Both the position numbers and the translations under genes were made by a program. Under the pieces are notes generated by a model. It was given only the letters and a program-made list of their open reading frames with translations. It made no database searches and had not been told where the DNA came from. 47,589 nucleotides of DNA, taken from Facklamia sp050409585. Lineage in GTDB: Bacteria; Bacillota; Bacilli; Lactobacillales; Aerococcaceae. The DNA lies in NCBI RefSeq assembly GCF_050409585.1, contig NZ_JBNUPE010000014.1, positions 1 to 47,589 of the forward strand. The letters run 5' to 3'. Positions 1 through 7,635 of this stretch are shown one piece after another; position 1 is the first letter of the stretch, and each line of letters opens with the position of its first letter.

Positions 1-15
1 AGTGACAACTTCTAT

Positions 16-44
16 ATACTAGCATGGTTTAGATTTTTTGTCAA
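16..44 (-). promoter_or_regulatory. rrn-type promoter, most downstream of three
   Basis: Read on the minus strand, a perfect TTGACA -35 (39-44) is followed by a 17-base spacer and a TAGTAT -10 (16-21), preceded by TGC as an extended -10. Transcription runs leftwards out of the window. With the two copies behind it, it forms a tandem array typical of ribosomal RNA operons. The rRNA gene itself is not in the window, so the rrn assignment is inference. Confidence 0.6.
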
Positions 45-82
45 ACCTTTTTGAAAAGTTTTTTAAACTTTTTTCGTTTCGG

Positions 83-220
83 TCGTTCGTGACGACAAGA
101 AATAATATAACATGAGTTGTTTGTTAATGTCAAATACTTTTCTAAGTTTTTTATTTTTAGCAACTCAAGATGCATTGCTCTTCGTTCGTGACGACAAGAA
201 TTAATATAGCATGGGTTGTT
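83..220 (-). repeat. 39-bp direct repeat covering -10 and start region of two promoters
   Basis: Two 39-bp copies, 83-121 and 182-220, differ at only a few positions and share an identical 18-base core containing CGTTCGTGACGACAAGAA. The repeat covers the -10 box and the initially transcribed region, so both promoters would make transcripts with the same 5' end. A weaker third version surrounds positions 1-30. Confidence 0.75.
104..133 (-). promoter_or_regulatory. rrn-type promoter, middle copy
   Basis: On the minus strand there is a perfect TTGACA -35 (128-133), an 18-base spacer, and a TATATT -10 (104-109) with TG one base upstream (extended -10). The region after the -10 carries the same GTCGTCACGAACGA stretch as the upstream copy. 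Three strong promoters in a row pointing one way is characteristic of rrn operons. Confidence 0.6.
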
Positions 221-232
221 AGCTTAAGTCAA
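203..232 (-). promoter_or_regulatory. rrn-type promoter, most upstream copy
   Basis: On the minus strand there is a TTGACT -35 (227-232), an 18-base spacer and a TATATT -10 (203-208) with an extended TG. It lies just beyond the pgi terminator, so it is the first promoter of the leftward transcription unit. Confidence 0.55.
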
Positions 233-307
233 TAGCTTTTTTAACTTTTTATAAATTTTTTGTGAATTCTTTTTTGTTCTTCAATTCTATCAATAACCTC
301 TGATGAA

Positions 308-352
308 TAAAAATCATTTGAGACGATCTATAGTCCGACCATCTCAAATGTT
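308..352 (-). terminator. Terminator of pgi
   Basis: A hairpin with arms 315-323 and 342-350 (CATTTGAGA/TCTCAAATG), followed on the minus strand by a T-rich run (308-314). It separates the pgi unit from the leftward promoter array. Confidence 0.65.
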
Positions 353-378
353 TTAACTTTTATTATCGATTGATAATT

Positions 379-1722
379 CTATATTCTTTGACTAAGTTCC
401 TTTGTTAATTCTTCATAACCATCTTTACCAAGTAAGGCAAACATATTACGTTTATAGGCTTCGACTCCCGGCTGATCAAATGGGTTGACACCATTAAGGT
501 ATCCAGAAATAGCGACTGCCATTTCAAAGAAATAAATCATTTGACCGAGGCTTTCTTCATTCATTGCTGGAATGTTAATAATAAGATTAGGTACCTCTCC
601 GTCCGTATGGGCAATCATAGTTCCTTGATAAGCCATTTGGTTAACAGTTGACATTTTTTCTCCCTCTAAATATGAAAGACCGTCAACGTCTTCTTCTAAT
701 TGAGGGATTGTTAAATCTTTCCTAACTTTTTGGAAGTTTAATACCGTCTCAAATATATTTCGTTGGCCATCTTGAATAATTTGACCAATTGAATGTAGGT
801 CTGTTGAAAAGTTAGCTGAACATGGGAAAATTCCTTTATGATCTTTTCCTTCAGACTCGCCAAATAACTGTTTCCACCATTCACCGAAAGCTTGTAAAGC
901 TGGTTCATAGTTGATTAACAATTCATTGACCTTTCCTTTGCGATAGAAAATATTTCTTATAACAGCATACTGCATGGCTTGATTTTTTGCTAAATCCTCA
1001 TTTAGATAAAGCTCTCTAGCAATTTTTGCCCCTTCAATCAGCCTTTCTATGCTTGCACCACTTACAGCAATCGGAAGCAAGCCCACTGGTGTTAAAACTG
1101 AGAAGCGCCCACCGATACCATCTGGGATTACAAAAGACTCATAATTATTTTGTTGGGCTTCTTTTTTTAATGCTCCTTTAGCTTGATCGGTTGTCGCATA
1201 AATTCTTTGATAAGCTTCTTTTTTTCCATATTTTTTGATTAGTTTTTCTTTTAAAACCCGAAAAGCAATTGCTGGTTCCGTAGTTGTTCCTGATTTAGAG
1301 ATGATATTAATAGAGAAATCACGCTCTCCAATTACTTCTATTAAATCATTCAAGTAAGTGGATGATATGTTGTTACCAGCAAAAAGTATTTGAGGCAAAC
1401 TTTTGCTTGGAGCCATCATATTATAAAAAGTATGGTTTAAAAAATCTATGGCTGCTTTAGCTCCTAAATAGGATCCGCCTATGCCGATTACTACTAATAC
1501 TTCCGAGTTCTTTTGAATTTTTTGAGCTACTCCTTTAATTCGCTCTATTTCGGATTGGGGGAAATCAAGTGGCCAATCAATCCAATCCGTAAATTCAGAA
1601 CCTGCCCCTGTTTTTTCTTTAAGTTCACGTAAAGAGGATTCTGCGAACCCACTTAAGTGCTCCATTTCTTTTTCTTGAAAAAAGTTCAAAGCCTTCGAAT
1701 AATCAAAGCTAATTGTTTCCAT
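379..1722 (-). CDS. pgi: Glucose-6-phosphate isomerase
   Basis: Interconverts glucose-6-phosphate and fructose-6-phosphate in the cytosol, linking glycolysis, gluconeogenesis and sugar supply for the wall. The 447-residue protein has the usual length for the short bacterial family. It shows the sugar-phosphate binding motif SKSGTTTEP (142-150), the family signature GGRFSVLTPVG (204-214), the probable catalytic base Glu289 in GESEGK, His310, and Lys423 in the C-terminal signature EAYKRNM. The ATG start has a clear AGGAGG upstream. It is the last gene before a terminator; an S1-domain gene lies 11 bases upstream, so the two may be cotranscribed. Assignment is secure. Confidence 0.97.
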   Translation of the reverse strand: METISFDYSKALNFFQEKEMEHLSGFAESSLRELKEKTGAGSEFTDWIDWPLDFPQSEIERIKGVAQKIQKNSEVLVVIGIGGSYLGAKAAIDFLNHTFYNMMAPSKSLPQILFAGNNISSTYLNDLIEVIGERDFSINIISKSGTTTEPAIAFRVLKEKLIKKYGKKEAYQRIYATTDQAKGALKKEAQQNNYESFVIPDGIGGRFSVLTPVGLLPIAVSGASIERLIEGAKIARELYLNEDLAKNQAMQYAVIRNIFYRKGKVNELLINYEPALQAFGEWWKQLFGESEGKDHKGIFPCSANFSTDLHSIGQIIQDGQRNIFETVLNFQKVRKDLTIPQLEEDVDGLSYLEGEKMSTVNQMAYQGTMIAHTDGEVPNLIINIPAMNEESLGQMIYFFEMAVAISGYLNGVNPFDQPGVEAYKRNMFALLGKDGYEELTKELSQRI

Positions 1723-1733
1723 TTATAAACCTC

Positions 1734-2129
1734 CTAAACTTCTATCTTGGTATTAAACTCATTTTCTTCAATAGAATGCATTGCTTGATCAATCCATTGT
1801 GGCATCTTATCTGCTATGGTCTTAAATCCTATGTCTGGTAAATTCCGTCTTTTTTTTCTTCGATTTCTAACAGGAAACAATGGGGTGTTAATTTTATCTA
1901 GTGCTCGCATGGATAAAGAAATTTTCTTACTGTATTCATCAATATCAATTACAACTACTTTAACTTTTTCTCCAATATTAATGAATTCATCTAAAGCCCC
2001 TACATATCCATGTTTACATTCGGAAATATGCACTAGACCCTGTTCTTCATCAGAAAGCTTTATAAAAATACCATAGTTCTGGATACCGGTTACTTCTCCT
2101 TCAATAATATCTCCTATTTTAAACTTCAT
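1734..2129 (-). CDS. S1-domain RNA-binding protein (GSP13/CvfD type)
   Basis: A 131-residue cytosolic protein with one S1 RNA-binding fold at residues 1-75. Visible S1 hallmarks are GDIIEGEVTGIQNYGIFIKL, GLVHISE and VKVVVIDID followed by KISLSMRAL. The C-terminal half is basic (RNRRKKRR around 88-95) and then acidic. Small one-S1 proteins of this sort in Firmicutes (B. subtilis YugI, pneumococcal CvfD) bind ribosomes or mRNA and affect translation and stress resistance; that role is family knowledge. The ribosome binding site is weak. It sits 22 bases from the cyclophilin gene and 11 bases before pgi. Confidence 0.85.
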   Translation of the reverse strand: MKFKIGDIIEGEVTGIQNYGIFIKLSDEEQGLVHISECKHGYVGALDEFINIGEKVKVVVIDIDEYSKKISLSMRALDKINTPLFPVRNRRKKRRNLPDIGFKTIADKMPQWIDQAMHSIEENEFNTKIEV

Positions 2130-2151
2130 ATCGATTACCGTGCTTTCTCAC

Positions 2152-2739
2152 TTATTTAGAAACGGTAACGGATTCAATCATCACATCTTCAACCGGTTTG
2201 TCTTGAGGCCCTGTTGTAACATTTTGGATAGCTAAAACATTCTCCATACCTCCAACGACTTGACCAAAGACAGTATGGCGTTGATCCAACCAAGGGGTTC
2301 CTCCTTTTTCTTCATAAGCCTTCACAACTTCATCAGGGAACCCTAAGTCTTTTAACTGTTGGAGCATATCAGCCGGTACATTTGGTGCAGTTACAATAAA
2401 AAATTGACTGCCATTTGTATTTGGTCCTGCATTAGCCATTGAAAGAGCTCCATAAAAGTTAAAAAGATGCATTGAAAATTCATCTTCAAAACTTTCTCCC
2501 CATTTGCTTTCACCACCCATGCCTGTTCCTGTTGGGTCTCCTCCTTGGATCATAAAATCTTTAATAACTCTATGGAAAATCACGCCATCATAGTAGCCTT
2601 CTTCAGCTAAAGTAATGAAGTTTTCGACTGTCCTGGGTGCTTGTTCTTTAAATAATGCTAATTCAATGTCACCCTTATTAGTATGTAAAACAACTTGACT
2701 TTGTATTTCCTCTGTCTTTAATTGTGGAAAATTATTCAT
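2152..2739 (-). CDS. Peptidyl-prolyl cis-trans isomerase, cyclophilin type
   Basis: Cytosolic cyclophilin of 195 residues that catalyses proline isomerisation during folding. Cyclophilin blocks are visible in order: VENFITLAEEGYYDGVIFHRVIKDFMIQGGDP with the catalytic Arg in FHRV, FNFYGALSMANAGPNTNGSQFFI, and HTVFGQVVGGM near the end. An upstream in-frame start exists at 2772, but the ATG at 2739 has AAGGAGC seven bases before it and gives the expected N-terminus, so I chose it. No signal peptide. The 124-base gap to the divergent YuiD-like gene probably holds both promoters. Confidence 0.93.
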   Translation of the reverse strand: MNNFPQLKTEEIQSQVVLHTNKGDIELALFKEQAPRTVENFITLAEEGYYDGVIFHRVIKDFMIQGGDPTGTGMGGESKWGESFEDEFSMHLFNFYGALSMANAGPNTNGSQFFIVTAPNVPADMLQQLKDLGFPDEVVKAYEEKGGTPWLDQRHTVFGQVVGGMENVLAIQNVTTGPQDKPVEDVMIESVTVSK

Positions 2740-2863
2740 TTTATCGCTCCTTATATCTATTTTCTCTATCATTTTACTCGAAAAAAAACTAAATTTATAG
2801 TTAAAGGGTCTTATTTTTGTTAAGATAGTTAGTGTTAAAAATAAAAAGAAGGATAAGGATGCT

Positions 2864-3379
2864 ATGAATTACCCATTAATTGCTGCTTTTACCGCCATTT
2901 TTTTCGCGCAAATGATTAAATATCCAATTGCCTATTATTCAAAGCGAAGTCCTAAATTAGATATAATCACTTCTACTGGTGGCATGCCCTCATCGCATTC
3001 GGCTGCCGTCGCAAGTTTAATTGCCAGTCTTATATTTGAATACGGTTTTGCTTCAGCACACGTAGCCATAGCAACTGTATTCGGTGTTATTATCATGTTC
3101 GATTCTATGGGGGTCAGACGTCAAAGTGGTGAACAAGGCCTTGTAATTGATGCTATCGTTAAACGTCTCTCTCAATCAAATTATGAGGATATAAATGTTC
3201 AATCAATTAAAGAAAAACTAGAAGACTCTGAATTTGAAACTGAAATTATTGATAATTATCAAGACCTTATAGTTACTAAATACCTTGGACATAAACCAAC
3301 AGAAGTATTTGCAGGTATTATTACAGGCGGATTTGTGGCAGTAGTCATGCGCTTAGTATTCCTTGCGTTTTTTTATTAG
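2864..3379 (+). CDS. DUF212 (YuiD-like) membrane protein
   Basis: A 171-residue integral membrane protein. Hydrophobic segments lie near residues 3-18, 45-80 and 148-170. The conserved GGMPSSHSAAVASL near residues 40-53 marks the DUF212 family, distantly related to PAP2 acid phosphatase/vanadium haloperoxidases. A phosphatase activity on lipids is possible but not shown. The ATG follows GAAGGATAAGGATGCT. The next gene begins 13 bases after its stop; together with pgpA they form a three-gene rightward operon. Placement next to pgpA hints at lipid phosphate metabolism, which is inference. Confidence 0.85.
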   Translation: MNYPLIAAFTAIFFAQMIKYPIAYYSKRSPKLDIITSTGGMPSSHSAAVASLIASLIFEYGFASAHVAIATVFGVIIMFDSMGVRRQSGEQGLVIDAIVKRLSQSNYEDINVQSIKEKLEDSEFETEIIDNYQDLIVTKYLGHKPTEVFAGIITGGFVAVVMRLVFLAFFY

Positions 3380-3392
3380 AAAGGCAGAAATT

Positions 3393-4394
3393 ATGGAAAA
3401 TATTTATGATATAACAATTATCGGTGCAGGCCCTGTAGGCCTTTATACCGCTTTCTTCGCTCATATGCGAAACGCAAAAGTAAAAATTATTGAGTCACTT
3501 GAGGAGGTGGGGGGGCAACCAAATCATCTTTATGGTGAAAAGTTGATTTTCGATATTCCTGCCTATCCTTCGATTAAGGGGAATATTTTGAGTCAAAAAC
3601 TATTTGAACAGGTCAATCATTTTAAACCAGATATTTCTTTGGGAGAAGAAGTCTTAAATCTCTCTCCCAGAGAAGATGGCATCTATACAATTCAAACTAG
3701 TAAAGAAATTTATTACTCAAAGACCGTTATCATTGCAGCAGGTAATGGAGCTTTTCAACCCCGAAAGCTTGGAATGGATAATGCGAATCATTTCGAAAAT
3801 CATTCCTTACATTATATTGTTAAAAAACCTGAACATTTTAAGCATCAGAGGATAGCAGTATGTGGAGGAGGAGACTCTGCAGTTGATTGGGCACTCACCC
3901 TAGAACCAATTGCTAAAGAAGTCTATTTAATACACCGACGTGAAAACTTTCGAGCTTTAGAAAGCTCAGTATCCAAATTACATGCCTCGTCTGTTAAAAT
4001 TCTAACCCCCTATAAAATTTTAACCTTAGAGGGTAAAAATCACCAGCTCGAATCACTCAAGCTTCAGCAGGTGAAATCAAAAAAAATAGTAGAACTTTGC
4101 CTCGATCAATTAATTGTCAATTATGGCTTTTCTAATTCTTTAGGCCATATAAAAGATTGGGGACTCAAGCTTTCTCGCAACCAAATCAAAGTTTCATCAT
4201 TAATGGAAACTAATTTGCCTGGTGTTTTCGCTGTTGGGGATATTGCTGACTATCCTGGTAAGGTAAAGATCATTGCAGCTGGATTTGGTGAAGCCTTATT
4301 AGCTGTTAATCAAGCCTTACACTTCATCGATCCTAATTATCGACCGTCGCCCTTACATTCATCAACTATTTTTGAAGGAGAGTTCAATGACTAA
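3393..4394 (+). CDS. Ferredoxin/flavodoxin-NADP reductase, thioredoxin-reductase-like (YumC type)
   Basis: FAD- and NADP-dependent reductase of 333 residues. Motifs in order: FAD-binding GAGPVGLY (11-18), NADP-binding CGGGDSAVDW (157-166), HRRENFRA (181-188) typical of NADPH preference, and the C-terminal FAD motif FAVGDIADYPGK. There is no CxxC active site, which separates it from thioredoxin reductase and fits type-2 ferredoxin-NADP reductases such as B. subtilis YumC. The start at 3393 has GAAAGG upstream; a longer in-frame version from 3363 would overlap the previous gene without a good site. Its last eight bases overlap the start of pgpA. Confidence 0.92.
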   Translation: MENIYDITIIGAGPVGLYTAFFAHMRNAKVKIIESLEEVGGQPNHLYGEKLIFDIPAYPSIKGNILSQKLFEQVNHFKPDISLGEEVLNLSPREDGIYTIQTSKEIYYSKTVIIAAGNGAFQPRKLGMDNANHFENHSLHYIVKKPEHFKHQRIAVCGGGDSAVDWALTLEPIAKEVYLIHRRENFRALESSVSKLHASSVKILTPYKILTLEGKNHQLESLKLQQVKSKKIVELCLDQLIVNYGFSNSLGHIKDWGLKLSRNQIKVSSLMETNLPGVFAVGDIADYPGKVKIIAAGFGEALLAVNQALHFIDPNYRPSPLHSSTIFEGEFND

Positions 4395-4926
4395 AGATTA
4401 TATTCACTTAAAACACCTAGAATCCAGATCCTATGAATTGCTAGCTGAAAGAGGTGTTAGCATCGAAGAAATCGCTAAAATCGTCTACGATTTACAAAAT
4501 ACTTATGTTGAGACTTTAACTATGCAAGACTGCATTGATAATTTACATGCTGTGATGCAAAAACGAGAAGTTCAAAATGCTATTATAACTGGAATTGAAT
4601 TAGATATTGCTGCTGAAAAAGGACTTTTGTCTCCACTTCTATGTGACTTATTAATGCGTGATGAGAGCCTCTATGGAATAGATGAAATTCTGACTCTATC
4701 AATCGTCAATGTTTATGGATCAATCGGTCTTACTAATTTCGGTTATTTAGATAAGCTTAAACCGGGCATTATTGGTAAACTAAATGATGAAAAAGATCAG
4801 CGGTGCAATACATTTATTGATGACATCGTGGGTGCCTTAGCCGCTGCCGCTGCAAGCCGAATTGCGCACGCACAACCACAAACTGATGAAATTTCCGTTC
4901 CTCCAAAAAAACCAAGTCATTTATAA
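4387..4926 (+). CDS. pgpA: Phosphatidylglycerophosphatase A family protein (YutG type)
   Basis: A 179-residue member of the PgpA family, which dephosphorylates phosphatidylglycerophosphate to phosphatidylglycerol at the membrane. As in Firmicute YutG proteins it is largely soluble, mostly helical, and has the conserved VDDIVGAL-type segment (here IDDIVGALAAA near 145-155) and KPGIIGKLN. Start at 4387 follows GAAGGAG by six bases; the stop of the reductase gene is inside ATGACTAA, indicating translational coupling. The C-terminus is a short charged tail. A strong terminator follows. Confidence 0.85.
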   Translation: MTKDYIHLKHLESRSYELLAERGVSIEEIAKIVYDLQNTYVETLTMQDCIDNLHAVMQKREVQNAIITGIELDIAAEKGLLSPLLCDLLMRDESLYGIDEILTLSIVNVYGSIGLTNFGYLDKLKPGIIGKLNDEKDQRCNTFIDDIVGALAAAAASRIAHAQPQTDEISVPPKKPSHL

Positions 4927-4930
4927 GCTA

Positions 4931-4967
4931 AAAAAGATAAGCTCAGCAGCTGAGCTTATCTTTTTTA
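4931..4967. terminator. Bidirectional terminator between convergent genes
   Basis: An almost perfect hairpin, AAAAAGATAAGCTCAG / CTGAGCTTATCTTTTTT with a three-base loop. It has an A-run and a T-run on both sides, so it can end the pgpA operon and the opposing membrane-protein gene. Confidence 0.9.
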
Positions 4968-5594
4968 TATTTTCTTTTTAATAAACAAATAAATAATTCC
5001 TAACAATAATTCATATAGCATAACGACAACAATTAGTAATAGAAAGAAGTAACTATCTGGAAGCACATTAATGACAGGATCTGTTAAAGGATCAAACAGC
5101 CATAAATCATTTTTAAAGAAAATTTGGTGAAAAAGAATAAAGATTTTATCAAAAGCGATAACTGCTAGAAATAATAAACCAATTGGCAACATGTAACTTA
5201 GCATCATATATATCTTAAGATAGGGATTACGTCTCCTCTGCTTGCGAATATTTATCAAAACAATCGCTAAAACAAAAATTAAAAACAAAGCTGCCATCAT
5301 GGTTAGCTGGATTAAAACTTTAACTTCAGCAAAATGCTGAATCCCTCCGTCAGAAGAGGCAAAATCAGGCAATAGCATTTGACTTTCCATCGGATGGGTT
5401 AAGAAATCAACAATTGTTTGATAATTTTGATTTAATTGCTCACTCGTTAATCCAACTGTTTCATGCAATTTAAAATATTGATTAAAGATTCTATAAATAA
5501 CTGGCGATAGAAAAACGGTCAATGAGATTGCCCCAGTTAAGGATGCTAGGCAAAATAAGCAAACTCTGGCAAAATTTTTAATGTGGTCAGTCAA
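4965..5594 (-). CDS. TIGR01906-type integral membrane protein (DUF1461)
   Basis: A 209-residue polytopic membrane protein with hydrophobic stretches near residues 10-33, 92-114, 128-152 and 180-206, the first long loop being predicted outside. The pattern (N-terminal TM, long extracellular loop with LNQNYQTIVDFL, then three TMs) matches the TIGR01906 family common in Lactobacillales, function unknown. The start is TTG at 5594 with AGGA eight bases upstream; no in-frame ATG is better placed. It follows the YutD gene by 28 bases and is probably cotranscribed. Confidence 0.8.
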   Translation of the reverse strand: MTDHIKNFARVCLFCLASLTGAISLTVFLSPVIYRIFNQYFKLHETVGLTSEQLNQNYQTIVDFLTHPMESQMLLPDFASSDGGIQHFAEVKVLIQLTMMAALFLIFVLAIVLINIRKQRRRNPYLKIYMMLSYMLPIGLLFLAVIAFDKIFILFHQIFFKNDLWLFDPLTDPVINVLPDSYFFLLLIVVVMLYELLLGIIYLFIKKKI

Positions 5595-5622
5595 ACTATG
5601 GATCCTCGCTTTCTAATAAAGG

Positions 5623-6336
5623 CTAGTTGGGGCGTTTTTTTATAACGAAATCCTTCTTATGATTGATTCTGTTTGTCGGCTTATTCATCTTATTAGACCC
5701 GACAGTCAAATTGTTTTTACTTTCAGATTTACTTAGTGAGTGGCTTTTTTCATTTCTTCTCTTAATTTTAGGTGTAACAGTCTTAGAACGATGGCCGAGA
5801 TTTTGAATTTTTCGATTCGTTCTTTTTTGATAGCTACGTCCCCGTGTGTTTTTATTTGAAGTTCTTGGATAAAGTGTCTTACTTTGAATGTTATTTATCT
5901 TGCCCGCCCTCAATCGATCTAATAAATGAGGATATTCAGCGATAGAGCTTTTTTTTCCAATAACAAAATACTTGGCGCCAAAATTACAATATTCATTGAT
6001 ATAATCCTCTAACGTTTCAATACGTTGATCGAAAGCCACTTTGGGTGTTCCGATTTGATAAAACCCTCTTAAGCGAAGCTGATTAAAAGCCCAATCACCA
6101 ACAATATAATCATACTTAGCGAAGAGGTCTTGATAGCGATTATAGAAGGCTTCAAAGTCAAAAGCTTCTTGATGATTAATAATCAAATCGTATTCTTCGT
6201 CTTCAATCATTAAGGAACTGTCATTTAAAAATTTAATGTTTTTAATAACATCTTCATTTAATTCATCGCCCGTTAGGTCATCCAATAGTCGATCTATTTG
6301 TTTGTTAATTTTTAACTCTTTTGTTGAATCTGTCAT
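5623..6336 (-). CDS. YutD family protein with basic C-terminal tail
   Basis: A 237-residue cytosolic protein. Residues 40-150 hold the YutD (DUF1027) domain, recognisable by FYNRYQDLFAKYDYIVGDWAFNQLRL, RGFY and AKYFVIGKKSS-type segments. The remaining 85 residues are very rich in Lys, Arg, Asn and Ser and look disordered and nucleic-acid-binding. YutD proteins are conserved in Firmicutes near pgpA/YutG and YumC genes, as here; their role is not established. ATG start with AGGAG upstream. Confidence 0.85.
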   Translation of the reverse strand: MTDSTKELKINKQIDRLLDDLTGDELNEDVIKNIKFLNDSSLMIEDEEYDLIINHQEAFDFEAFYNRYQDLFAKYDYIVGDWAFNQLRLRGFYQIGTPKVAFDQRIETLEDYINEYCNFGAKYFVIGKKSSIAEYPHLLDRLRAGKINNIQSKTLYPRTSNKNTRGRSYQKRTNRKIQNLGHRSKTVTPKIKRRNEKSHSLSKSESKNNLTVGSNKMNKPTNRINHKKDFVIKKRPN

Positions 6337-6854
6337 AATTTACTCCTGTTCTAAAGGGAATTCTCCCTGAAAATAATCACTGATAATATGTCTTAAAATT
6401 AAGAAAAATAATCGTTAGTTTATCGTATTTCATTATAAACGGTAAAAAGGAAGATAGACACAGTCATCTAGACTGGCTAGACAATACATTTGTTCATTGT
6501 CTAGCATTTCATAATCTATTAGCCATCGATTAATCCATCGTTCATAGAAACACCTTTAAAGAACATTGTAGCAAAAAATATACCTCCAAATCCATTGCCA
6601 AAGAGTCCCCTACTTGCTAATGTAAACTTTTGATGATTCATTTATTCGGAAAGAAATCTTAATAGCTACCGCTTTGCTCAATACGCTTTCTTTGGTATTG
6701 ATATAAACTACTCTGATATATCGCTTTTTCAGCTATCAATGCTATTTTATTAATAGATAAAACATGCAATTTAATTAACTATCCTTCTGCAGTTACATTT
6801 TTAACTCGTTATAAAAAGACCTCCTCTTAATAACAAAAGGAGGTTTTAAATGGA
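6337..6854. other. 518-bp gap without a convincing gene
   Basis: Low-complexity AT-rich DNA. Three things are visible. A perfect 10-bp inverted repeat GCTAGACAAT/ATTGTCTAGC (6476-6505, loop 10) could be a hairpin or operator. A 40-codon minus-strand frame (6519-6641) encodes a Gly- and Phe-rich peptide starting MNHQKF and containing GLFGNGFGG, but lacks a ribosome binding site. A terminator of the next minus-strand gene lies at 6813-6849. Confidence 0.5.
6813..6849 (-). terminator. Terminator of the PssA-like gene
   Basis: On the minus strand AAAACCTCCT pairs with AGGAGGTCTTTT around a loop, followed by T residues. It lies directly after the stop of the membrane protein gene. Confidence 0.75.
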
Positions 6855-7478
6855 CTATTTAAAAATACCTAAAAGTATATAAGCGACAATTAAGAATATT
6901 ACACCAAATATAAGGTAAGTCATCCATTCTTTTTTTAGACGCGGAATTGGTTTTGCAATCACATAACCGGCAGCTAAGACTATCATAACAACCATGATAA
7001 GCACTGAAAAGACAGTTGCTGGTATAAGATAACTAAGTAAATAAAGTATCGGTAAGACAATAGCTACTGAAATTAAGGGAAGACCCAAATAGAAATTCTC
7101 TTCATCTATTTGATAAGCTTGAAATTCCAAGGGACGGTTAAAATGTGCTAAACGAATGGCTACAGCAGTTAAGTAGACTGCAATAGTAATCATACCTAAT
7201 ATTCCACCTTGAGTAGCTGTTAATAATAATCCAATTGGAATCAAACCAAAGGATAGAAAATCAGCTATAACCTCTAACTCTGTGGAAAAAGCTAGTTGTG
7301 CATCTGTTTGGTCAAATTGCTCAGAAATATCAATTGAATACTCATTAAGAATGGCTCCTATCATCATAGATATTAAACCATACTCAATTGCCCCTATATA
7401 GGCAAAGCCTAATCCTACAATCGAAAAAACTATTTGAACTAAGACGATTAAATTGGACCGATGTAGATCTCCTAACAT
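6855..7478 (-). CDS. Diverged CDP-alcohol phosphatidyltransferase (PssA-like) membrane protein
   Basis: A 207-residue protein with about six membrane segments. The stretch ELEVIADFLSFGLIPIGLLL (68-87) matches the ELDSLADxVSFGxAP part of phosphatidylserine synthase PssA, and its position after two TMs is right. The upstream half of the active-site signature, DGxxARxxxxxxxxG, is not recognisable; the aligned stretch reads ISEQFDQTDAQLAFS, and the second acidic residue is Glu instead of Asp. It may be an inactive or altered-specificity relative. Strong AGGAGG and ATG start. Transcribed alone and divergent from the degV gene. Confidence 0.6.
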   Translation of the reverse strand: MLGDLHRSNLIVLVQIVFSIVGLGFAYIGAIEYGLISMMIGAILNEYSIDISEQFDQTDAQLAFSTELEVIADFLSFGLIPIGLLLTATQGGILGMITIAVYLTAVAIRLAHFNRPLEFQAYQIDEENFYLGLPLISVAIVLPILYLLSYLIPATVFSVLIMVVMIVLAAGYVIAKPIPRLKKEWMTYLIFGVIFLIVAYILLGIFK

Positions 7479-7635
7479 AATCTTTCCTCCTCACATGAAA
7501 TGTATGTCAACTCCTATTTTACCGATAATATGCTGTTTTTAGCAAGTGTTAAAATTAAACTTTCAATAAATTGAAACTGATTCTGAAATTAGTTATACTA
7601 CTGATAATTAATTGACCATAATTGGGGGAAATATT

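Noticed and set aside
1..240. CRISPR-like repeats at the left end
   Set aside because: Only two good copies, each overlapping a promoter -10 box; this is a promoter duplication, not a CRISPR array.
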